Source of the DNA: Shewanella insulae
GTDB taxonomy: Bacteria > Pseudomonadota > Gammaproteobacteria > Enterobacterales > Shewanellaceae
Assembly: GCF_009831655.1 (NCBI RefSeq)
Contig: NZ_WRPA01000013.1
Coordinates: 1 to 64,000 of the forward strand
Length of the DNA: 64,000 bases
Reading direction: 5' to 3'
Shown piece after piece: positions 17,608 to 25,697 of the stretch; position 1 is the first letter of the stretch; every line of letters begins with the position of its first letter. The notes under the pieces are model-generated. The model was not told the DNA's origin and did not search any database. It saw only the letters and a program-made list of their open reading frames with translations. The translations under genes and the position numbers were made by a program.

Positions 17608-18519
17608 GTGCTAGCTGAGAGCAACGAATATCACACCGATCCCCTCATCGAGCCGTTTCTCGATGACCTTTGGGCCGCCAAGGGGCTGAGCGATCATACG
17701 CTGCAGGCCTATCGCAGCGATCTCAACCACTTCGACCGTTACCTAAAGAAGACAGGTTTCAGCCTGTTAGCCGCGAGTCAGGAAGAGGTGCGTGACTATC
17801 TCGCCTTGCGGGTCGAGCAGGGCTTTGCCAAGACCAGCAGCGCCAGGCTGCTCAGTAGCCTGCGGCGCTTCTATAAATACCTGCTGGCCAAGAAGCTGAT
17901 TGAGGTCGATCCCATGGCGATGATCAAGCCGCCCAAGCTGGCGAGAAAGTTGCCCGATGCCCTGAGCGAGGCCGATGTGGATCGTCTGCTTAATGAACCC
18001 AACCGGGAGGATCCCGTCGAGGCCAGAGATCGCGCCATGCTGGAGCTGCTCTATGCCAGCGGGCTACGGGTATCTGAGCTGGTGGGGCTGACGCTGGATC
18101 AGATGAGTCTGAGACAAGGGGTGGTACGTATAGTGGGTAAGGGCAGTAAGGAGCGCCTGGTGCCCTTTGGCGAGCAGGCGGGCGCCGAGATAGAAGATTA
18201 TCTCAAGGCGGCCAGGTTCGAACTGTTAAAGGGCAAGGTCAGTGACGTGGTGTTTCCCTCCAAGCGTGGCAACATGATGACCCGCCAGACCTTTTGGCAC
18301 AGGATCAAGCTCTACGCCCAGCGCGCCGGCATAGTGGTGCACCTGTCGCCCCACACCTTGAGGCATGCCTTTGCCACCCATCTGCTCAATCACGGCGCGG
18401 ATTTGCGGGTGGTGCAGCTATTGCTGGGCCACAGCGACCTCTCAACCACCCAGATCTATACCCATGTGGCCAAGGCCAGATTGGCGCAGCTGCATCAAGC
18501 ACATCACCCAAGAGGTTGA
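17608..18519 (+). CDS. xerD: Site-specific tyrosine recombinase XerD
   Basis: A 303-aa recombinase that, with XerC and FtsK, resolves chromosome dimers at dif. The GTG at 17608 was chosen because AAAGGAT lies upstream; the longer frame from 17560 would run through the brnQ terminator. The N-terminal SAM-like domain (DLWAAKGLSDHTLQAYRSDL) is followed by the catalytic domain with Arg in ASGLRVSEL, Lys in GKGSKERLVP, HTLRHAFATH, GHSDLSTTQIYTH and the final Tyr in that last motif. The downstream dsbC-recJ order is the same as in Escherichia coli, which supports XerD over a mobile integrase. Confidence 0.95.
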   Translation: MLAESNEYHTDPLIEPFLDDLWAAKGLSDHTLQAYRSDLNHFDRYLKKTGFSLLAASQEEVRDYLALRVEQGFAKTSSARLLSSLRRFYKYLLAKKLIEVDPMAMIKPPKLARKLPDALSEADVDRLLNEPNREDPVEARDRAMLELLYASGLRVSELVGLTLDQMSLRQGVVRIVGKGSKERLVPFGEQAGAEIEDYLKAARFELLKGKVSDVVFPSKRGNMMTRQTFWHRIKLYAQRAGIVVHLSPHTLRHAFATHLLNHGADLRVVQLLLGHSDLSTTQIYTHVAKARLAQLHQAHHPRG

Positions 18520-18739
18520 TGCCAAAGCCACAAAATTGCACCGTGATAGCCTAAGTTATGGCGGTCATTGCGATTATTCGTTTGCTTTAACGGCCATGAG
18601 CATGTAACTTTTCAGCCTCTAGGCCGGTCTATAAAAATGACATATTGGACATAGCAAGTTTTAGTAACAATTTAGGTTGGTATACCGGCAGCCTAATTTG
18701 CTTTAATGCTATTAGCCCTAACACCCTATAGGAATTGTA

Positions 18740-19465
18740 ATGAAGTTTACCCGAGCGCTCACCTTAGTTGTTGCCATGGTGGCTACCCCCCTGATGGCGG
18801 CATCGAACAACGTGGTCGATAATGGCGACCAGTTGAAGCAGAAATTATCAGACACCCTAGGCGTCGAGGTGCAAAGCCTTAACCAGTCACCGGTTCCAGG
18901 CCTGTATGAAGCGATCACCAACCGTGGCGTGCTCTATGTCAGCAAAGATGGCAGCAAGCTGTTCCACGGTAACCTGTATGATCTCGACAACGGCATGAAG
19001 AACCTTACCGAGGCCGCCCTAGCTGGCCCGCGTATGGAGGCAATCAAGCCATTTGAGCAGAACATGCTGGTCTACAAGGCCAAGGATGAGAAGCATGTGG
19101 TGACAGTATTTACCGACATCACCTGTGGCTACTGCCGCAAGCTGCACAACCAGATGGCCGAGTATAACGACCTGGGCATCACAGTGCGTTATCTGGCTTT
19201 CCCACGTCAGGGCGTGCCGTCTAAAAACGCCGTGGATATGGAAGCCGTATGGTGCTCGGCCGATCCGCTCAAGGCTATGACAGATGCCAAGGCGGGTAAG
19301 CAGGTTTCGGGGGCTAAGTGTGATGCCAAGATCGCTCAGCAGTATCAACTAGGGCAGAGTCTTGGGGTGAATGGCACGCCAGCCATCATACTGGAAGACG
19401 GTACCATGATCCCGGGTTATCAGCCGCCTGAGCAGCTGCTCCAGGTGCTGGACAGCGTCCAATAA
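18740..19465 (+). CDS. dsbC: Thiol:disulfide interchange protein DsbC
   Basis: A 241-aa periplasmic disulfide isomerase. A signal peptide (MKFTRALTLVVAMVATPLMAA) is followed by an N-terminal dimerisation domain and a thioredoxin fold with the active site CGYC (FTDITCGYCRKL near residue 127). The conserved cis-Pro region is GVNGTPAIIL. A second Cys pair (WCSADP ... AKCDAK) matches the structural disulfide of DsbC. Linked to xerD and recJ. Confidence 0.94.
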   Translation: MKFTRALTLVVAMVATPLMAASNNVVDNGDQLKQKLSDTLGVEVQSLNQSPVPGLYEAITNRGVLYVSKDGSKLFHGNLYDLDNGMKNLTEAALAGPRMEAIKPFEQNMLVYKAKDEKHVVTVFTDITCGYCRKLHNQMAEYNDLGITVRYLAFPRQGVPSKNAVDMEAVWCSADPLKAMTDAKAGKQVSGAKCDAKIAQQYQLGQSLGVNGTPAIILEDGTMIPGYQPPEQLLQVLDSVQ

Positions 19466-19483
19466 GTCGCTAATGCGCGAAAC

Positions 19484-19510
19484 AAGGTGAGCCCAGGCTC
19501 ACCTTTTTTT
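19484..19510 (+). terminator. Rho-independent terminator after dsbC
   Basis: AAGGTGAGCC / GGCTCACCTT with a 2-base loop and a T run to 19510. It separates dsbC from recJ. Confidence 0.85.
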
Positions 19511-19584
19511 TGGCCATCTTTTGCTGTGTGTTCCGAGCTGGCTTTGCTATGCTAGCCGCAAGATTTTTAGAGGTTGTTTGAGTC

Positions 19585-21309
19585 GTGATCCATAAGATAG
19601 TGCGCCGCCCCAAGGTAGATGACAGCCATCTACCCAATCATCTTTCTCCCATCTTAAAGCAAGTCTATGCCAGCCGAGGCTGCACCGTGGACGACTGCGA
19701 GTTGGCGCTGGCTAACCTGCTGCGCCCCGATACGCTAAAGGATGTGGGCAAAGCCGCGGCCATCATCGCCGACGCCATGGCCAAGCAGCAATCGATTTTG
19801 ATCGTCGGCGACTTCGACGCCGATGGCGCCACCTCCACCAGTGTCTGCCTGCTCGCCCTGCGGATGATGGGGGCGACCAATGTGGATTACCTCATCCCCA
19901 ACCGCTTCGATTACGGCTATGGCCTCAGCCCTGAGATAGTCCAGGTGGCCCGGCAGAAGGGGGCTGAGCTGCTGATCACCGTCGATAACGGCATCTCCTC
20001 CATCGAAGGGGTCGCCGCAGCCAAGGCGCTGGGAATGCAGGTGGTGATCACCGACCATCACCTGCCGGGCAACAGCGTGCCCGAGGCCGATGCGATAGTG
20101 AACCCTAACCAGCTGGGTTGCGGCTTCGCCAGCAAGGCGATCGCCGGGGTCGGGGTTGCCTTCTATCTGATGTCGGCCCTGCGGGCCGAGCTGAGAGGGC
20201 GTGGCTGGTATCAGGCGCAGGGCATACAGGAGCCCAATCTCGCCACCCTGCTGGATATCGTCGCTCTGGGCACAGTGGCGGACGTGGTGTCGCTGGATAC
20301 CAACAACCGTATTTTGGTGGACGCTGGCCTCAAGCGGGTGCGCGCCGGGCGCTGCCGCCCGGGCATTACCGCGCTCTTGGAAGTGGCCAAGCGTAACACC
20401 TCTCGCATCGTGGCTTCTGATTTTGGCTTCGCGGTCGGCCCCAGGCTCAACGCCGCCGGGCGCCTGGACGAGATGGCCTTGGGGGTAGAGACCCTATTGT
20501 GTGACGACATGATGCGAGCGCGCCGCATGGCCAGCGAGCTGGACGGACTCAACGCCGAGCGGCGGGAGCTGGAGACCGGCATGCAGCAGGAGGCGCTAAA
20601 GAGCCTGGAGAGTCTGTCGCTTGATGAGGCCGAGCTGCCCTGGGGGATCGCCCTCTATCAGCAAGACTGGCATCAGGGGGTGATCGGCATCCTGGCGTCG
20701 CGCATTAAGGATAAGTACCACAGACCGGTGATTGCCTTCGCCGAAGCGGGCGAGGGGGAGATCAAGGGCTCGGCGCGATCCATTAAGGGCTTGCATATGC
20801 GCGACCTGCTTGAGCTGATCAATGCCCGTCATCCCGGGATGATCATCAAGTTCGGCGGTCACGCCATGGCGGCGGGTCTGTCCCTGCGCGCCGGTGAGTT
20901 CGAGCGTTTCGCCAGGGCCTATGATGAGGCGGTGCGCGAACTGCTCGCGCCGGAGCTGTTGACTGGCGAGATTGTCAGTGACGGCGAACTAAACCCGGCC
21001 CAGCTCAACATGGCGCTGGCCAGGGAGCTTCGCAGCGCAGGTCCCTGGGGGCAGAACTTCCCCGAGCCGATATTCGATGGCGTGTTTCGCATCCTGCAGC
21101 AGCGGATCGTCGGCGAGCGTCACCTCAAACTCGTGCTTGAGAGCGAGTGCGGCCAGACCATGGTAGATGCCATCGCCTTCAACGTGGATCTCACTACCTG
21201 GCCCGATGCCACCATCCAATACGCAGAGGTCGCCTACAAGCTGGATATCAACGAGTTTCGCGGCAACGAGAGCCTACAGTTGATGGTGGAGCAGATCGAG
21301 CCTAAGTAG
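19585..21309 (+). CDS. recJ: Single-stranded-DNA-specific exonuclease RecJ
   Basis: A 574-aa 5'-3' exonuclease of recombination and mismatch repair. It starts with GTG (GTG ATC CAT). DHH-family motifs VGDFDADGATST (near residue 76), a TVDNG site and ITDHHLPG (near 155) carry the metal-binding Asp and His residues. A DHHA1 domain with GGHAMAAGLS follows near residue 425 and a C-terminal OB-like domain closes the protein. Length is normal for the family. Confidence 0.94.
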   Translation: MIHKIVRRPKVDDSHLPNHLSPILKQVYASRGCTVDDCELALANLLRPDTLKDVGKAAAIIADAMAKQQSILIVGDFDADGATSTSVCLLALRMMGATNVDYLIPNRFDYGYGLSPEIVQVARQKGAELLITVDNGISSIEGVAAAKALGMQVVITDHHLPGNSVPEADAIVNPNQLGCGFASKAIAGVGVAFYLMSALRAELRGRGWYQAQGIQEPNLATLLDIVALGTVADVVSLDTNNRILVDAGLKRVRAGRCRPGITALLEVAKRNTSRIVASDFGFAVGPRLNAAGRLDEMALGVETLLCDDMMRARRMASELDGLNAERRELETGMQQEALKSLESLSLDEAELPWGIALYQQDWHQGVIGILASRIKDKYHRPVIAFAEAGEGEIKGSARSIKGLHMRDLLELINARHPGMIIKFGGHAMAAGLSLRAGEFERFARAYDEAVRELLAPELLTGEIVSDGELNPAQLNMALARELRSAGPWGQNFPEPIFDGVFRILQQRIVGERHLKLVLESECGQTMVDAIAFNVDLTTWPDATIQYAEVAYKLDINEFRGNESLQLMVEQIEPK

Positions 21310-21330
21310 CCTAGGCTTCAAGGTTTGTGT

Positions 21331-21353
21331 TTGGCCCTGATTTCGAGGGCCAA
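21331..21353 (+). terminator. Terminator-like hairpin after recJ
   Basis: TTGGCCCT / AGGGCCAA stem with a 7-nt loop. The T run is poor on the plus strand, so the strength is uncertain. Confidence 0.5.
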
Positions 21354-21406
21354 AATCGTGTTTACATCATTATTTACCGCGTCTTCGATTTAACTTCATT
21401 GCTGGC

Positions 21407-22258
21407 TCAATTGCCTTGTTTACTCATGACAAACAGGGCGATGCCACCGAGTACGGCAATGGAGGCAAGCAGGAGTCTGCTTGTCATCGATTCACCTAGC
21501 CAGATGAAGCCGCCAAAGGCTGCAATTACAGGCACGCTGAGCTGCACGGTCGCGGCGGTTACCGCAGAAAGCGAAGGCAGCACGAAATACCACAGGGCAT
21601 AGCCCAGCCCCGAGGCGAGGGCGCCAGAGGCCACGGCGTAGCCAATCCCGGTGGCGCTGATCGTCTCGGAATTAGCGAGCAGGGCAAAAGGCACCAGGGC
21701 CATGGGCACCGCGCGAATAAAATTACCCGCCGTGGCTAAGGTTGGGCGCTCTGTGCCGCGACCTAGCAGGGAGTAGATGCCCCAGGAAACCCCAGCGATT
21801 ATCATCAGCACGGCGCCTATTAGAGGCGGAGCGCTTACGCCCGGTAGCACTAACCATACCAGTCCGCCTCCGGCCAGCATGGCGCCTACCATCTGTTTTC
21901 GATTGATCCGCTCGCCTGACCACAAACCGTAGAGGATCATGGTGATCTGCACCGCACCGAACAGCAACAAGGCGCCTGTCCCTGCGCTTAGGCTGTTGTA
22001 GGCAAAGGAGAATGCAATCGCGTAGCCAAATAGCGCCGATGCCGATAGCCAGCTGCCGCCAAGGTCACCGGTGCGAACCTGGGGCAATGCGAGTAGCCCA
22101 AGCACCAGAGCACCGGAGGCGATACGTATCAGGGTGAAACTGGCCGCGCCGATACTGCCCGATGCCAGGGCCTCCCTGCAAAACAGCGAATTAGCCGCGA
22201 ATGCCAGCATGGTGACCGAGGTGAGTAACAGCAGGCGTAGCCAGGATGGTTTGGGCAT
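21407..22258 (-). CDS. EamA/DMT-family transporter
   Basis: A 283-aa drug/metabolite transporter with ten hydrophobic segments arranged as two five-helix EamA repeats. Examples are the first segment (LRLLLLTSVTMLAFAANSLFCREAL) and the C-terminal repeat (VPVIAAFGGFIWLGESMTSRLLLASIAVLGGIALFV, cited by position only as residues about 240-275). It is convergent with recJ and monocistronic by position. The substrate cannot be told from sequence. Confidence 0.83.
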   Translation of the reverse strand: MPKPSWLRLLLLTSVTMLAFAANSLFCREALASGSIGAASFTLIRIASGALVLGLLALPQVRTGDLGGSWLSASALFGYAIAFSFAYNSLSAGTGALLLFGAVQITMILYGLWSGERINRKQMVGAMLAGGGLVWLVLPGVSAPPLIGAVLMIIAGVSWGIYSLLGRGTERPTLATAGNFIRAVPMALVPFALLANSETISATGIGYAVASGALASGLGYALWYFVLPSLSAVTAATVQLSVPVIAAFGGFIWLGESMTSRLLLASIAVLGGIALFVMSKQGN

Positions 22259-22385
22259 GGTTTATCTTCTGCGTTGAATCTCTTAGTGATATTAGTTTCA
22301 GTGTATCGTGGGATTGGTTGTTTGCCACAGTGTTGAGGGTTAATGGTTTGGCATTCAGCGGTATGTGAGTTTATAGGGGGAATTG
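22259..22385. other. Promoter side of the EamA gene, no other feature
   Basis: The 5' region of the minus-strand transporter gene, ending where repeat copy B begins. Nothing else recognised. Confidence 0.4.
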
Positions 22386-22606
22386 AAGGTCGTACCTTCA
22401 TTGCTACCTAACGCCTGCCCGGCGGGTGCTGTACATGGAAGTACGAATGTCGTGATCACAGGGATGTGAGAGAACGACGTATGTGCAGATACACCCGTGA
22501 CACGCTGTTCGCCATCCCTGGCCGCTCTGCGGTTTCATCCCTGAAACCGAAGGTCACAGGCGTATCTGCACTCGGTATCCATCGTCTCTTCGATTTGACT
22601 GCATTT
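22386..22606 (-). repeat. Structured intergenic repeat, copy B (reverse orientation)
   Basis: Homologous to copies A and C but inverted. Outer stem: 22483-22501 (GTGCAGATACACCCGTGAC) with 22553-22571 (GTCACAGGCGTATCTGCAC), allowing G-T pairs. Inner hairpins read on the minus strand: CGGTTTCA and TGAAACCG around loop GGGA (22530-22549), and GCCA/TGGC around GGGA (22511-22522). Outside the stem, a CACA/TGTG hairpin (22457-22468 area), a GTAC/GTAC hairpin (22431-22444 area), a GC-rich CGCCTGCCCGGCGGG block and a GAAGGT/ACCTTC hairpin (22385-22399). It forms the left side of the accessory island. Confidence 0.8.
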
Positions 22607-22804
22607 GTTGCCGATAGATAGGAAAACTTAGTGCATCTTTGCCGCTTTGTTATCTATAGGTGGCAAACCGTGTGATTAAAAAGCTCTTAAATTCATGTGC
22701 TTAAGCTTAAGTTTGTTAGGCGGGAGGTTTGGAAAAGCACATGCGCATTTTTCTGGATGGTGTATTTGAAGTAAAGGTGATAACTTCGTTGCAATACAAT
22801 TAGT
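22607..22804. other. AT-rich flank of the accessory island
   Basis: No gene. A GTTAGGC heptamer fitting the integron R' box pattern (GTTRRRY) lies at 22715-22721, followed by about 80 bp with no frame, perhaps an empty or decayed cassette. The decamer CACATGCGCA at 22739-22748 recurs in the attC-like site at 22843-22852. Confidence 0.35.
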
Positions 22805-22869
22805 TAACAATGCGCGTGTTCACGGTTCTAACGAGGTAAACGCACATGCGCACTAATAAGCTGTTAGGC
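22805..22869 (+). repeat. attC-like site upstream of the HEPN-like gene
   Basis: TAACA (22805-22809) pairs with TGTTA (22862-22866). TGCGC-GTG (22811-22818) pairs with CAC-AT-GCGCA (22843-22852) with an AT bulge. It ends in GTTAGGC (22863-22869), an exact GTTRRRY box. The left R'' box is degenerate. The next gene begins 18 nt later, the usual distance for a cassette gene. Extrahelical unpaired bases are typical of attC sites. Confidence 0.5.
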
Positions 22870-22887
22870 ATACTGGTATAGATATCT

Positions 22888-23373
22888 ATGGATGAAAAAG
22901 TAATTGATTTGGTTAACCAGGAAGATGACCTTCAAATAGTTATGAGATGTCATCTTGTTATAGAGCACTATTTGGTAAGAATCATCGAATTGAAACTCCC
23001 AAAATCAGATGAGTTTTCAATAGATAGAATTAACTTTCGTCAGAAGGTTGAGTTAGCTATTGCGTTAGAAGGAATATTTAAGGAGCAAAAGGGGTTGCTA
23101 CTTTATATTAATAAGTTGAGAAATAAGTATGCCCACGACATGGATAAGGAAATAACCGACATAGAGATTAAAGAAATGGAGTCGGCGATGACAGACGGCG
23201 AGAAAGAAAAATTAGCCGAAACTGGTTACTACAATAAATGCAAGGTCGGTAAACTTGGGGGGATTTTTCTCATGCTCTACGCATATTTAACAGCCGAGTA
23301 TGAGCACCACCTTAAAAAAGCCCTGGGGGATCCCCTCATAATTCAGGTCTCCCAGCAGTGTGAACCAACTTGA
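22888..23373 (+). CDS. HEPN-like cassette protein, C-terminus altered by IS insertion
   Basis: The current frame gives 161 aa. The first 145 are native and the last 16 (LGDPLIIQVSQQCEPT) are read from the left end of the IS. Joining the IS flanks restores ...HHLKKA-stop at 145 aa. The protein is all-alpha by composition with an N-terminal helical segment (MRCHLVIEHYLVRIIELKL) and an RNKYAH motif near residue 86-91. This fits the R-X4-H pattern of HEPN ribonuclease domains and also resembles the conserved RN-x-x-AH site of MtlR-like proteins. I cannot choose between them. HEPN proteins are often toxins or defence nucleases, so a function of that type is possible but unproven. Gene borders fit an integron cassette. 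Confidence 0.65.
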   Translation: MDEKVIDLVNQEDDLQIVMRCHLVIEHYLVRIIELKLPKSDEFSIDRINFRQKVELAIALEGIFKEQKGLLLYINKLRNKYAHDMDKEITDIEIKEMESAMTDGEKEKLAETGYYNKCKVGKLGGIFLMLYAYLTAEYEHHLKKALGDPLIIQVSQQCEPT

Positions 23374-24638
23374 TGTATTCATGCATTGCCCAGTGTAAAT
23401 GCTGCGCTGTTATTTGATAGTTTTCTCTTCGCCTTACCTCTTTCCCCAATCTGACAATCGACAGCACAGGCCGGTGCCGAATGGTGTTGGCTTGAAAGTG
23501 TTTTTGCCAGCCTAGATGTAAGGCAACGATACCAATTAGCCATAAGGCAATTTCAGCCAGCATAGCGATGAGCAGCAACACATCTAGCCGCTTCGGACAA
23601 CGACTTTTGCAGTGCCTCAGCCCCATGCCGTATTGTGGACTCTTCAAGTCTCGAAAGGTCTCTTCAATCTGCATTCGCTTAGCGTAGAGCTTTGTGACTT
23701 GAACCGAGTTAAAGTGGTTAGGCGGTAAGTTGGTTGCCAATAACCACGGCTCTTTGCTGCTTCTTCCGTAGCTTGCTTGAGCGGTATGGTTTCTTCCAGC
23801 CTTTGAGGAACGACGGTCTTTACGACCTTTTTCTTTCGCTTTGTACAGGTGTAAATGACAGGGCAATGGGCTTTTCCTAGCGAGGTTAACACGGCCGATG
23901 TATTTGGCTTTGTTCGTTGCTGTTGGGTAAAGCGACTTATTGGAGTGCCATCGATATGTTCCAACATACTGATAACTGACGTCACCACGAACACGCCCTA
24001 ACCAAAACCAGCCGTGACTGGCGACTTGAGCGAACCAAGTATTGCGATAGCCAGCATCGGTGACGATTAGTGGACAGCAGCCATTCGGAAGCACCTTTGC
24101 CAACTCAGTGAGAAAAACATTGTGGCTGCGAGGTGCGTTGTAATCTTTGAATTCAAAAGTACGCTCATAAAGGGTCACGCTGCGCCCTTGAACACTGATG
24201 GAGGCGCGCAATGTCATCAAACGGAGTTGCTCTCTCACATCGGCCCAATCGACAAGTACGATAGGCATTGGGTTAGCACCGCAAAGATGCATTGCATGCC
24301 ATCGATATATCGTCAATCGGTCGTTATTGATGTGGTGATTACCGAGCAAGCGGTCAATGCGTTTGATACTGTGTTTAGGCGCCACATTGCCAGAGATATT
24401 ACGGCCTAGCTGGGTCAAAGATAGTTGATCACCATCTAGTAATGATTTAGTGGCAACCATAAGAGAATTAAGACGTTTTTTGTGGATGGAAGAGCATTGA
24501 TTGCTAAGAGAGTCATGTAGTATTGTAATGTCGCGCATGGTGTTGTTCTAGTTTGTTTTTGGCGAAATTGATTAGATCAAACAGCACCATGCGTGTCTAC
24601 TAATTGATTGTACAAGGAATTATCTGGGGATTCCCTAG
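23323..24638 (-). mobile_element. IS4-family (IS10-like) insertion sequence, intact
   Basis: 1316 bp. The ends are imperfect inverted repeats: left CTGGGGGATCCCCTCATAAT, right (reverse strand) CTAGGGAATCCCCAGATAAT, matching at 18 of the first 22 positions and resembling IS10 ends. An exact 9-bp direct repeat AAAAAAGCC flanks it (23314-23322 and 24639-24647), the duplication size known for IS10. It carries one full transposase gene on the minus strand. The exact repeat suggests a recent insertion. Confidence 0.95.
23336..24538 (-). CDS. IS4-family DDE transposase
   Basis: A 400-aa transposase filling the element. DDE residues are expected at VLVDWADV (about residue 96), VTDAGYRN (about 160) and the Glu of the YREK signature, seen as YAKRMQIEETFRDLK near residue 285 (Y-2-R-3-E-6-K). 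The frame is complete with no stop or shift, and its stop codon lies inside the left terminal repeat. It catalyses cut-and-paste movement of this element. Confidence 0.93.
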   Translation of the reverse strand: MRDITILHDSLSNQCSSIHKKRLNSLMVATKSLLDGDQLSLTQLGRNISGNVAPKHSIKRIDRLLGNHHINNDRLTIYRWHAMHLCGANPMPIVLVDWADVREQLRLMTLRASISVQGRSVTLYERTFEFKDYNAPRSHNVFLTELAKVLPNGCCPLIVTDAGYRNTWFAQVASHGWFWLGRVRGDVSYQYVGTYRWHSNKSLYPTATNKAKYIGRVNLARKSPLPCHLHLYKAKEKGRKDRRSSKAGRNHTAQASYGRSSKEPWLLATNLPPNHFNSVQVTKLYAKRMQIEETFRDLKSPQYGMGLRHCKSRCPKRLDVLLLIAMLAEIALWLIGIVALHLGWQKHFQANTIRHRPVLSIVRLGKEVRRRENYQITAQHLHWAMHEYIKLVHTAGRPEL

Positions 24639-24644
24639 AAAAAA

Positions 24645-24728
24645 GCCTAACATGGCCTTAAAGCCGGACACAAAACTGTTGGCTGCTTCCGCTTCGTTTC
24701 AAACCAGCAGCAAATGCGGACGTTAGGT
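24645..24728 (+). repeat. attC-like recombination site (84 bp)
   Basis: It starts with GCCTAAC (fits RYYYAAC) and ends with GTTAGGT (fits GTTRRRY). AGCCGGACA and TGTTGGCT form the inner arm pair typical of attC sites, with further complementarity to the 3' half (GCTGCT/AGCAGC). In the pre-IS sequence the TAA stop of the HEPN-like gene lies inside the GCCTAAC box, and the next gene starts 15 nt after the end. Both are normal for gene cassettes. Confidence 0.72.
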
Positions 24729-24743
24729 TTCAAGGAGTATTGA

Positions 24744-25154
24744 GTGGATACAAATCAAGGGAGAGTATATTTTGCTTTAGATGGTGATAATTTTGATCCT
24801 GATGAAGTGACCAAATTTATTGGAATAGAACCAACCTCAATAATGAGGAAGGGTAGCAAAGCAGGCGGTAAACTACCGAAAAAAAGTTCTTGGACTGTTT
24901 CTACTGAAAACGTTGTTAACGAGTATATTGATGTTTTTGATATGGCCACTGAAATCATCAATGTACTTAAACCTAAAAAAGATTTGATTATTCAGGCGAT
25001 TGCGAAGTTTAAAGTAAAGCCACGATTAGAGGTTGTTCTTTGGTTTTCTGTTAACGAAGAACACTCAACGCCTGCGATTGGCTTTGAAACAGAAACGGTA
25101 TCTTTTTTAGGTGAAATTGGTGCATTCATAGACATAGATACGTACAAACATTAA
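24744..25154 (+). CDS. DUF4279 domain-containing protein, cassette gene
   Basis: A 136-aa soluble protein with GTG start after AAGGAG. The beginning (VYFALDGDNFDPDEVTKFIGIEPT) and the pattern of short beta strands with a central helix match the DUF4279 family, of unknown function and common in accessory regions. AT-rich compared with the surrounding core genes. It lies directly after the attC-like site, which supports a cassette gene. Confidence 0.75.
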   Translation: MDTNQGRVYFALDGDNFDPDEVTKFIGIEPTSIMRKGSKAGGKLPKKSSWTVSTENVVNEYIDVFDMATEIINVLKPKKDLIIQAIAKFKVKPRLEVVLWFSVNEEHSTPAIGFETETVSFLGEIGAFIDIDTYKH

Positions 25155-25226
25155 AAGGTAACAAGAGGCTCCACCGGACACATTTTGGTGTGTAGTGGCC
25201 AATTAAAACTGATGACTTTATCTAAC
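25155..25226 (+). repeat. Degenerate attC-like hairpin after the DUF4279 gene
   Basis: GGTAAC near the stop is followed by a stem in which CCAC and ACACA pair with TGTGT and GTGG around TTTT (about 25169-25202). The terminal R' box is not recognisable. I infer a worn cassette border from position and shape. Confidence 0.3.
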
Positions 25227-25230
25227 ATAC

Positions 25231-25590
25231 ATGAATCTGCCAGATAAAATGGACTTAGTCGCACTGAAGGTCAGGCCCTATAGAGGCCGGCTGTTGATTG
25301 GTTTACTGGCAAGCCTAGTACCGATATTAAAGTTTATGGTTATCCCTCTGATCAATGGAATCGAACCTAGTGAAAAGGAAATTAAGTTTGTTTTTCTTAG
25401 TGGATTGGTCTTGTTCTGGTGTTTTGGGTTGTTGTTATTAAGCTTTGACTTTGGAGATAAGAAGAGAAGTAGGTTTTTTCCTACATTTAGTGCTTTAGGT
25501 CGCTGGTATGGGGCAATTTTTATCTTTGTATGGCTTGGTATTCTTACTTGCTTAAGCATTATTATACCGGTGGTGTTGATTGTAAGTTAG
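25231..25590 (+). CDS. Hypothetical small membrane protein
   Basis: A 119-aa protein with three hydrophobic segments (residues about 21-42, 50-70 and 93-118) and short charged loops. I do not recognise a family. It is AT-rich like its neighbours and lies on the same strand as the two cassette genes, so it may be a third cassette. No clear ribosome site precedes ATG 25231. Confidence 0.55.
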   Translation: MNLPDKMDLVALKVRPYRGRLLIGLLASLVPILKFMVIPLINGIEPSEKEIKFVFLSGLVLFWCFGLLLLSFDFGDKKRSRFFPTFSALGRWYGAIFIFVWLGILTCLSIIIPVVLIVS

Positions 25591-25613
25591 CTCTGCCATT
25601 AACTAGAGCTTTT
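25589..25613 (+). terminator. Weak terminator-like hairpin after the membrane protein
   Basis: AGCTCT / AGAGCT stem with a 10-nt loop followed by TTTTG. The stem is short. Confidence 0.45.
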
Positions 25614-25697
25614 GTTGTCCATAGACATTTTAATTTTGAATCCGTGAGTTAAAGCCAATTATCTCACAAGCTTGTATCCAGAAATTTTCCATTAAGG

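Noticed and set aside
17608..18519. Phage- or integron-type integrase
   Set aside because: The sequence and the xerD-dsbC-recJ order identify the housekeeping XerD; integron integrases carry an extra domain not seen here.
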